From: JABCPE02 sp963519075
GTDB taxonomy: Bacteria > Bacteroidota > Bacteroidia > Flavobacteriales > Weeksellaceae
Reading direction: 5' to 3'
Assembly: GCA_963519075.1 (NCBI GenBank)
Contig: CAUQMH010000049.1
Coordinates: 1 to 11,226 of the forward strand
Length of the DNA: 11,226 nucleotides
This document shows, one piece after another, positions 6,442 through 11,226 of this stretch; position 1 is the stretch's first letter; the number at the start of each line of letters is the position of its first letter. Both the position numbers and the translations under genes were made by a program. The notes under the pieces were generated by a model. It was not told the DNA's origin. It made no database searches and saw nothing but the letters and a program-made list of their open reading frames with translations.

Positions 6442-7245
6442 TTATTTTCCTCCTGATGCTCTATAATATTCTAATGCTTTAGGCATGTATTTATCCATAT
6501 CTTTTCTTCTGTTCTCTGGACTTGGGTGAGTGGAGAGAAACTCTGGCTGTCTTGCTCCACCAGATGCCGCCTCCATTCTATGCCAGAATGGCTGAGCTTC
6601 CCTAGGGTCATACCCTGCTATCGCCATTAGGTAAAGTCCCATTTCATCTGCTTCCAGCTCCTGCCTTCTTCCATATGCTAGAAGCCCCACTTGCGCTCCT
6701 ATTGGATACAACTGGTTAAAAACTGATGCCATTGCATTATTCTTAATCGCTCCACTAACCAATGTTCCTCCCACTTGAGCCAACATTGCTGAAGAAACTC
6801 TCTCATTCCCGTGTCCTGCCAGTGCATGGGCTACTTCGTGTCCCATAACCACAGCCACACCTGTTTCTGTCTTACATATAGGCATAATTCCTGTGTAGAA
6901 TGCTACTTTCCCACCTGGCATACACCATGCATTGACTTGTTTGTCTTCAATCAAATTAAATTCCCAATTATAGCTTGACAAAGCCTTTTCCCTACCGATT
7001 GCTTTATAATAGCTTTCTGCTGCATTTTTTATTCTCTGTCCTACATTTTTTACTTGTTTTGCTTCATTGGTATTGCTTATTACTTTTGATTTAGACAAAG
7101 TATTTCTATACTGGGTAAGTGCCATCTGCGCTAGTTCGCTGTCATTCTGAAACTGCAGACTGCTTCGCCCTGTCATAGGGTTCGTAACACAAGCTACAAA
7201 CACTGCTGAACATAGTAACCCTGAGGCTAAAACTTTTACTTTCAT
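6442..7245 (-). CDS. M48-family zinc metallopeptidase, lipoprotein (LoiP/BepA-like)
   Basis: 267 residues. A short signal peptide ends in VFVAC, giving a likely lipid-modified Cys19, so the enzyme is probably membrane-anchored and faces the periplasm. The zinc site is intact: HEVAH at 136-140 supplies H136, E137 and H140, and ELEAD at 196-200 supplies the third ligand E196. The STHPSPENR segment (238-246) is a standard M48C feature. E. coli relatives (LoiP, BepA) degrade misfolded outer-membrane proteins or assist their assembly, and a quality-control role is likely here too. No TPR repeats are present, unlike BepA, so it is closer to LoiP in architecture. It leads a two-gene transcript with the small membrane protein downstream and is divergent from the AspT-type transporter. 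Confidence 0.93.
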   Translation of the reverse strand: MKVKVLASGLLCSAVFVACVTNPMTGRSSLQFQNDSELAQMALTQYRNTLSKSKVISNTNEAKQVKNVGQRIKNAAESYYKAIGREKALSSYNWEFNLIEDKQVNAWCMPGGKVAFYTGIMPICKTETGVAVVMGHEVAHALAGHGNERVSSAMLAQVGGTLVSGAIKNNAMASVFNQLYPIGAQVGLLAYGRRQELEADEMGLYLMAIAGYDPREAQPFWHRMEAASGGARQPEFLSTHPSPENRRKDMDKYMPKALEYYRASGGK

Positions 7246-7260
7246 ATTTTAAATTTTATC

Positions 7261-7268
7261 CAAATGTA
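7261..7268 (-). promoter_or_regulatory. -7 promoter element TACATTTG, proximal, for the M48 gene
   Basis: Exact TAnnTTTG match on the minus strand, 15 bases upstream of the M48 ATG. It would give a very short leader. A second exact match lies at 7281-7288, so either or both may be used. No good -33 element is seen. Confidence 0.4.
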
Positions 7269-7280
7269 TAAATTTTAGTT

Positions 7281-7288
7281 CAAATATA
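7281..7288 (-). promoter_or_regulatory. -7 promoter element TATATTTG, distal, for the M48 gene
   Basis: Exact TAnnTTTG match on the minus strand, 35 bases upstream of the M48 start. This would give a leader of about 30 bases, which is more usual than that from the proximal copy. AT-rich surroundings reduce certainty. Confidence 0.45.
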
Positions 7289-7342
7289 AATAAAAGTTCA
7301 ATTTATTGTTATTAAGTCTTTTTTATTTTTCAAGATTTGCTT

Positions 7343-7350
7343 TAAATTTG
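7343..7350 (+). promoter_or_regulatory. -7 promoter element TAAATTTG for the AspT-type transporter
   Basis: Exact TAnnTTTG match followed by CA, 26 bases before the ATG at 7377. The implied leader is about 20 bases. A -33 TTG at a normal distance is not evident. Confidence 0.55.
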
Positions 7351-7376
7351 CAACGGATAGAAACTATATATAATTG

Positions 7377-9062
7377 ATGCTTGATTGGATTTCACAACTT
7401 TTGTTACCAAACGAAAACCCTACAGCCATACAATCTCTAATTGTGATGATTTTAACGATTGGCTTAGGAGTATTTTTAGGAAATTTAAAGATTAAAAACA
7501 CTTCTTTAGGAGTTTCAGCAGTGATGTTTGCTGGGCTTTTTTTAGGACACTACGGCTATAGGATGGATGCTTCCATTTCTAATTTCATCAGAGATTTGGG
7601 GCTTATTTTCTTTGTCTATGCTATTGGATTACAGCTCGGTCCATCATTTTTTTCAGCCTTTAAAGCTCAGGGGTTGAAATATAATATTCTGGCCGCGAGT
7701 GGTATTCTTCTCAGCACTTCATTGGCTTTCATCATATTTCTAAATACAGATTTAGGAATAGAAAACACAGTGGGGATTTTATCTGGTTCTGTGACCAGCA
7801 CGCCTGCCCTAGGAGCCGCAAAAAACATGATTGATGAACTACGCCCACAGTTCCCTGACAGACACCTGAACAGCCCTGCCATAGGCTACGCCATCACCTA
7901 TCCTATGGGAGTTTTGGGAGTGATTTTTTCTATTATTCTTGCCAGAGTTTTACTAAAAATAGACCCACAGAAAGAATTGGTCAAATTCAGAGAGCGAATC
8001 ATTCATCGTTCCCAGCCCATTATTCCGAAGAAATGTAGAATTACAAATCCTCATTTCGTGGGTAAAACTATTCGTGAAGCTATTAAGGAAATTGATAAAA
8101 ACATCATCGTTACGCACCTAAAAAGAAGCGGTACTAAAGAGGTTATCACTCCTGAATCTGGTGTAATTCTAAACGATAGAGATGTCCTAATGATTGTAGG
8201 AACTGAGCCTGATGTTGACTTTTTCATCAGTCAAATAGGGCGAATTTCATCAAATTCCTTCATCGAGGGAGGAGAAATCATGGTCAAAAATCTTTTTGTG
8301 ACCAAAAAAACTGCGGTGCATAAGAAATTATCCGACCTAGATTTATTCGGAAAATATGACCTAAAAATCACTCGTATTTTCCGTGCTGGAGAAGAAATTC
8401 TGGCAAGGCCTTCGCTTGTTCTCTTCTATGGAGATAAAATTCGTGTCGTAGGGAAAGAAGAATCTATCCAAAAGGCAAAAGAACTGATAGGTGACTCAGA
8501 AAAAGTCCTGCTGAAACCAGATTTCTTGTCCTTATTTGGGGGAATTCTCTTAGGGATTTTAATCGGTTCTATACCTATTTTTGTTCCATCTATGCCACTG
8601 CCGATAAAGCTTGGTTTTGCCGCAGGGCCTCTACTAGCAGCCCTTATCATCAGCCGTTATGGAAGAATTAGTTTTATTTATTCTTATTTCAATAATGGGG
8701 GAATTCATTTTATGCGAGAGCTGGGAATTTGTTTATTCTTCGCTTCATTAGGAATAACTGCTGGAGCCAAATTTTATGATAATTTCATTCATTATAATGG
8801 TTGGTTATGGCTATTCTATGGCTCTATCATCACCCTTGTTCCTTGTATTTTCATTATTTTAGTGGGAAGGTTTTACTTCAAACTGGATTTTTTAAGCTTA
8901 TCGGGGCTAATCAGTGGGGCTTATACAGACACTGCGGCGCTGTCTTTCAGTACTTCTTATTTGGATTCAGATATTCCTGTTCAGGCGTATGCACAAGTCT
9001 ATCCGATGGTAACCATTCTGAGGATTTTCATAGCCCAGATGCTGATTTTATTATTTATTTAA
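7377..9062 (+). CDS. AspT/YidE/YbjL-type transporter with two RCK_C (TrkA-C) domains
   Basis: 561 residues from the ATG at 7377; a TTG one codon earlier is less likely. Two membrane halves flank two cytoplasmic RCK_C domains (about 221-288 and 302-372 counted from the ATG), the usual layout of the aspartate:alanine exchanger superfamily. The halves are related by internal duplication. The first has GILSGSVTSTPALGAA and YAITYPMGV, and the second has GLISGAYTDTAALSFS and YAQVYPMV at equivalent places. The protein is thus a full-length inner-membrane transporter, probably for an anionic metabolite or amino acid. The substrate cannot be told from sequence, and AspT itself is only a distant model. 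The RCK_C pair suggests gating by a small ligand. It is divergent from the M48 operon and ends at a strong terminator. Confidence 0.9.
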   Translation: MLDWISQLLLPNENPTAIQSLIVMILTIGLGVFLGNLKIKNTSLGVSAVMFAGLFLGHYGYRMDASISNFIRDLGLIFFVYAIGLQLGPSFFSAFKAQGLKYNILAASGILLSTSLAFIIFLNTDLGIENTVGILSGSVTSTPALGAAKNMIDELRPQFPDRHLNSPAIGYAITYPMGVLGVIFSIILARVLLKIDPQKELVKFRERIIHRSQPIIPKKCRITNPHFVGKTIREAIKEIDKNIIVTHLKRSGTKEVITPESGVILNDRDVLMIVGTEPDVDFFISQIGRISSNSFIEGGEIMVKNLFVTKKTAVHKKLSDLDLFGKYDLKITRIFRAGEEILARPSLVLFYGDKIRVVGKEESIQKAKELIGDSEKVLLKPDFLSLFGGILLGILIGSIPIFVPSMPLPIKLGFAAGPLLAALIISRYGRISFIYSYFNNGGIHFMRELGICLFFASLGITAGAKFYDNFIHYNGWLWLFYGSIITLVPCIFIILVGRFYFKLDFLSLSGLISGAYTDTAALSFSTSYLDSDIPVQAYAQVYPMVTILRIFIAQMLILLFI

Positions 9063-9087
9063 TAAAACTTATATATTTCAAAAATTT

Positions 9088-9120
9088 AAGGAAAAGAGTG
9101 TCATTCTCTTTTCCTTTTTT
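9088..9120 (+). terminator. Intrinsic terminator of the AspT-type transporter gene
   Basis: An 11-base perfect stem (9088-9098 AAGGAAAAGAG with 9106-9116 CTCTTTTCCTT), a 7-base loop and a run of T's to 9120. It lies 26 bases after the transporter stop, in the right orientation. Confidence 0.9.
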
Positions 9121-9163
9121 ATTTCAAAAAAACATCTTTAAACACATTTTTTTAGATAAAACA

Positions 9164-9191
9164 AAAAACACCTAATAAATTAGGTGTTTTT
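9164..9191 (-). terminator. Intrinsic terminator of the ribosomal protein transcript (after rpsB)
   Basis: A 13-base perfect stem (9164-9176 with 9179-9191; core CACCTAAT/ATTAGGTG) with a very tight loop. It is flanked by A's that read as a T-run on the minus strand. It lies 22 bases after the rpsB stop and would also work in the other direction as a backup for the transporter gene. Confidence 0.88.
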
Positions 9192-9213
9192 ATATTTCTA
9201 TCTTCTAGATTTA

Positions 9214-9939
9214 TTATTCAGCAGATTCTTCTTTTGCTGCTTTTTCAGAAGATTTCTTTTGAGATAAACCTTCTTTTACAGAAGCAGAAACGATAGAAAG
9301 AATCATATCGATAGATTTAGAAGCATCATCATTTCCTGGAATTACGAAGTCTACTTTTCTAGGATCTGAGTTAGTATCCACGATACCAAATACAGGAATA
9401 CCTAATTTTTTAGCTTCTGTAACTGCGATGTGCTCTCTCATGATATCTACCACGAAGATAGCAGAAGGAAGACGAACCATGTCAGCGATAGAACCTAAGT
9501 TCTTCTCTAGATTAGCTCTTTGTCTGTCTACTTGCAATCTTTCTTTTTTAGATAAAGTTTCGAATGTACCATCTTTCTTCATTTTATCGATAGCGTTCAT
9601 TTTCTTAACCGCTTTTCTGATAGTAACGAAGTTAGTAAGCATTCCACCTGGCCATCTTTCTGTGATGTAAGGCATATTAAGTTCTTGTGCGTGTTTTGCT
9701 ACTACTTCTTTAGCTTGTTTTTTAGTAGCTACGAAAAGAACTTTTTTACCAGCTGAAGTGATTTTTTCAAGAGCAGAACAAGCCTCCTCTAATTTCACAG
9801 CTGTTTTATGTAAATCAATGATGTGAATACCATTTTTCTCCATAAAAATGTATGGAGCCATATTAGGATTCCACTTTCTAGTCATGTGACCGAAATGTAC
9901 CCCTGCTTCTAATAAGTCTTTAACTTGAACTTTTGCCAT
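9214..9939 (-). CDS. rpsB: 30S ribosomal protein S2
   Basis: 241 residues. A component of the small ribosomal subunit that is added late in assembly and is needed for S1 binding and initiation. Family markers are the N-terminal VKDLLEAGVHFGH (6-18), the ERWPGGMLTNF segment (94-104), and the long C-terminal block AIFVVDIMREHIAVTEAKKLGIPVFGIVDTNSDP...IPGNDDA (160-206). The last 20 residues are a charged Lys/Glu/Ser tail. It ends with tandem TAA stops. An A-rich stretch (AACAAAAAACAAAAAA) directly before the ATG replaces a Shine-Dalgarno site. The gene is followed by a terminator instead of tsf, its usual partner. A 190-base gap with hairpins separates it from rpsI. Confidence 0.98.
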   Translation of the reverse strand: MAKVQVKDLLEAGVHFGHMTRKWNPNMAPYIFMEKNGIHIIDLHKTAVKLEEACSALEKITSAGKKVLFVATKKQAKEVVAKHAQELNMPYITERWPGGMLTNFVTIRKAVKKMNAIDKMKKDGTFETLSKKERLQVDRQRANLEKNLGSIADMVRLPSAIFVVDIMREHIAVTEAKKLGIPVFGIVDTNSDPRKVDFVIPGNDDASKSIDMILSIVSASVKEGLSQKKSSEKAAKEESAE

Positions 9940-9986
9940 TTTTTTGTTTTTTGTTAGTTTACTTTCCGCTGTTACGCAATCAACAT

Positions 9987-10062
9987 GTTCTTTGATGGGA
10001 GAACTGTTTAGATGCTAAACTAAACGGGCAATTTTTACTTTCTGCTAAGCGAGATGCCTCGC
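9987..10062 (-). promoter_or_regulatory. Candidate structured leader of rpsB (three hairpins)
   Basis: In minus-strand order, the 190-base rpsI-rpsB gap holds three perfect-stem hairpins. The first is GCGAG-GCAT-CTCGC (10062-10049). The second is GTTTAG-CAT-CTAAAC (10020-10006). The third is GTTCT-N8-AGAAC (10004-9987), one base from the second. The first two share GCATCT across the loop and 3' arm. The GTTTAG arm is partly repeated just upstream (GTTTAGTTTAG), so the second hairpin could switch pairing. rpsB mRNA leaders bind S2 in gamma-proteobacteria, so a similar feedback site is a reasonable guess. I do not recognise a described family, and no exact TAnnTTTG promoter is in the gap. Stems are short and AT-rich, so folding alone is not proof. 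Confidence 0.45.
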
Positions 10063-10129
10063 ATACTTGTGTATAAAATAGTTTTTGCGAAACAATATAC
10101 AGATGAAACTGAATATTGAATACAAAATA

Positions 10130-10516
10130 TTAACGCTTAGAGAACTGGAATCTCTTTCTTGCTTTTTTCTGACCTGGTTTCTTTCTTTCTACCATTCTTG
10201 CATCTCTTGTAAGAAGTCCTGCAGGTTTTAGAACAGCTCTAAACTCCTCGTTAATCTCACATAATGCTCTTGATACTCCAAGTCTGATAGCTTCTGCCTG
10301 ACCTGTTGTTCCTCCTCCTACTACATTGATAGTAACATCGTACTGACCAACAGTTTCAGTCAATAAAAACGGCTGATTTACTTTGTAAACCAATACATCT
10401 GTGCAAAAATAAGTTTTTGCATCTTTCCCATTAACAGTAACATTTCCTGTCCCTGGTTTCACATAAACTCTTGCTACAGAAGTTTTTCTTCTTCCTATCT
10501 TGTGAACTATAGACAT
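10130..10516 (-). CDS. rpsI: 30S ribosomal protein S9
   Basis: 128 residues. Small-subunit protein whose C-terminal tail reaches the P-site tRNA. The S9 signature GGGTTGQAEAIRLGVSRAL is at 67-85, preceded by IGRRKTSVARVYVKPGTG (7-24). The C-terminus is the expected basic RKKPGQKKARKRFQFSKR. The start lies two bases after the rplM stop (TAA-TT-ATG), so the two are cotranscribed and probably coupled, the common rplM-rpsI order. Confidence 0.98.
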   Translation of the reverse strand: MSIVHKIGRRKTSVARVYVKPGTGNVTVNGKDAKTYFCTDVLVYKVNQPFLLTETVGQYDVTINVVGGGTTGQAEAIRLGVSRALCEINEEFRAVLKPAGLLTRDARMVERKKPGQKKARKRFQFSKR

Positions 10517-10518
10517 AA

Positions 10519-10974
10519 TTATTTAATTTCGTTAAGGTTAATTACTTTTGGCTGTTGAGCTTCGTGTTTGTGCTCACTTCCTTCATAAACATGAAGATTT
10601 TTAAGAATTGTTCTTCCCAATCTGTTTTTTGGAAGCATACCTCTTACTGCATGCTCGATCAATCTCAGACTGTCTTTCTTTTGCAATTCTTCAGCTGTTA
10701 ATGATTTCTGTCCACCTGGGTATCCTGTATGCCAGATATACTCCTTGTCTGCCCACTTATTGCCTGATAAAGCAACTTGTCCTGCATTCAAAACGATTAC
10801 ATTATCTCCACAATCTACATGAGGAGTGAAATTCGTCTTGTGCTTACCTCTCAAAATCTTTGCAACTTTGGAAGCCATTCGCCCCAAAGGCTGCCCAGCA
10901 GCATCTACCACAACCCATTCTTTATTAGCGGTAGCCTTGTTTGCTGATACTGTTTTGTAACTTAATGTATTCAC
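10519..10974 (-). CDS. rplM: 50S ribosomal protein L13
   Basis: 151 residues. Early-binding large-subunit protein. Family features are WVVVDAAGQPLGRMASKVAKILRGKHKTNFTPHVDCGDNVIV (20-61) and the signature VRGMLPKNRLGRTILKNLHVYEG (110-132). The start is GTG at 10974: an in-frame stop lies at 10978-10980 and no ATG precedes the conserved region. This is the first gene of the rplM-rpsI-rpsB cluster. A clear promoter element lies about 46 bases upstream. Confidence 0.97.
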   Translation of the reverse strand: MNTLSYKTVSANKATANKEWVVVDAAGQPLGRMASKVAKILRGKHKTNFTPHVDCGDNVIVLNAGQVALSGNKWADKEYIWHTGYPGGQKSLTAEELQKKDSLRLIEHAVRGMLPKNRLGRTILKNLHVYEGSEHKHEAQQPKVINLNEIK

Positions 10975-11019
10975 AATTTATCATTTATGATTAAACATAC
11001 TTTTCCCATAAAGGGTTTG

Positions 11020-11027
11020 CAAAGGTA
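11020..11027 (-). promoter_or_regulatory. -7 promoter element TACCTTTG for rplM
   Basis: Exact TAnnTTTG match followed by CA on the minus strand, a very typical flavobacterial form. It gives a leader of about 40 bases before the GTG at 10974. That leader contains only weak inverted repeats (CCC-N5-GGG and ATCA-N4-TGAT), with no confident regulatory fold. Confidence 0.65.
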
Positions 11028-11148
11028 TGAATAATTTTTGAAATAGAGAAAAATATTTTCTTTTTTATTTCTAATAACCATTCTCACTCACTACAAAAAC
11101 ATGATATAAATCACATAAATAAACTTACATAATTTCCTAAAAATAAAT

Positions 11149-11156
11149 TAAATTTG
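11149..11156 (+). promoter_or_regulatory. -7 promoter element TAAATTTG for the gene at 11183
   Basis: Exact TAnnTTTG match 26 bases before the ATG at 11183, the same spacing as at the AspT-type transporter. The surrounding DNA is very AT-rich, so chance matches are possible. Confidence 0.5.
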
Positions 11157-11182
11157 TTAAATAAATTTTAAAATTATCTATT

Positions 11183-11226
11183 ATGAAACATTTTTTATCT
11201 GCTTTAGCACTAGGGTGCTTGCTATT
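11183..11226 (+). CDS. N-terminus of an exported protein, truncated by the window edge
   Basis: Only about 14 codons are visible: MKHFLSALALGCLL, a basic start and hydrophobic core typical of a signal peptide. A LALGC stretch resembles a lipobox but comes very early (Cys12), so a plain Sec signal is as likely. No family can be assigned. It is divergent from rplM and has its own promoter element. Confidence 0.6.
   Translation, partial: MKHFLSALALGCLL

Noticed and set aside
8801..9175. Plus-strand frame overlapping the end of the AspT-type transporter and both terminators
   Set aside because: It is an alternative frame of the transporter and runs through strong terminator stems, so it is unlikely to be expressed.
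9940..10129. tRNA or small protein gene in the rpsI-rpsB gap
   Set aside because: No cloverleaf, acceptor stem or CCA end was found, and no open frame with a plausible start. The hairpins fit a leader better.
1..11226. CRISPR array, insertion sequence or phage genes
   Set aside because: No regularly spaced repeats, transposase, integrase, or terminal inverted repeats were seen. The genes are typical chromosomal ones.

Overview
The window looks like chromosomal DNA from a Flavobacteriia bacterium, most likely of the Chryseobacterium/Elizabethkingia/Riemerella group. The DNA is AT-rich and genes lack clear Shine-Dalgarno sites. Several genes are preceded by exact matches to the Bacteroidetes -7 promoter element TAnnTTTG, usually followed by CA. 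The protein families are typical of this class: an Acg-type FMN oxidoreductase, a short Crp/Fnr regulator, a stand-alone GyrI-like domain, a PorT-like outer-membrane barrel and AcpH. The genus is inferred from general resemblance, not from a search.

Layout, left to right. Positions 1-3842 are a minus-strand run, read from right to left: radA, acpH, a GyrI-like effector-binding protein, a Crp/Fnr-family regulator, and an Acg-family FMN oxidoreductase that runs off the left edge. Two inverted repeats lie in the gaps on either side of the regulator gene and could be operators. Divergent from radA, 3894-5416 encodes the permease and ATPase of an MlaEF-type lipid ABC transporter with a 1-base TAATG overlap. 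An outer-membrane beta-barrel protein follows (5454-6071), ending at a strong two-way terminator. Positions 6135-7245 (minus) hold a small membrane/coiled-coil protein downstream of an M48 metallopeptidase lipoprotein. Divergent from these, 7377-9062 encodes a large AspT/YidE-type transporter with two central RCK_C domains.

Two back-to-back terminators at 9088-9191 separate that transporter from the convergent ribosomal protein cluster rplM-rpsI-rpsB (minus, 10974 to 9214). A 190-base gap between rpsI and rpsB can fold into three simple hairpins and is a candidate leader for S2 regulation. tsf, the usual partner of rpsB, is not downstream of it. A secreted-protein gene begins at 11183 and runs off the right edge.

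Most of the window is core housekeeping: DNA repair, envelope lipid transport, envelope proteolysis, translation. I did not find a convincing new multi-gene system. The parts most worth a second look are the rpsB leader, the palindromes around the Crp/GyrI/Acg genes, the apparent leaderless start of mlaE, and the MlaEF pair that lacks an adjacent MCE gene but has a neighbouring beta-barrel gene.
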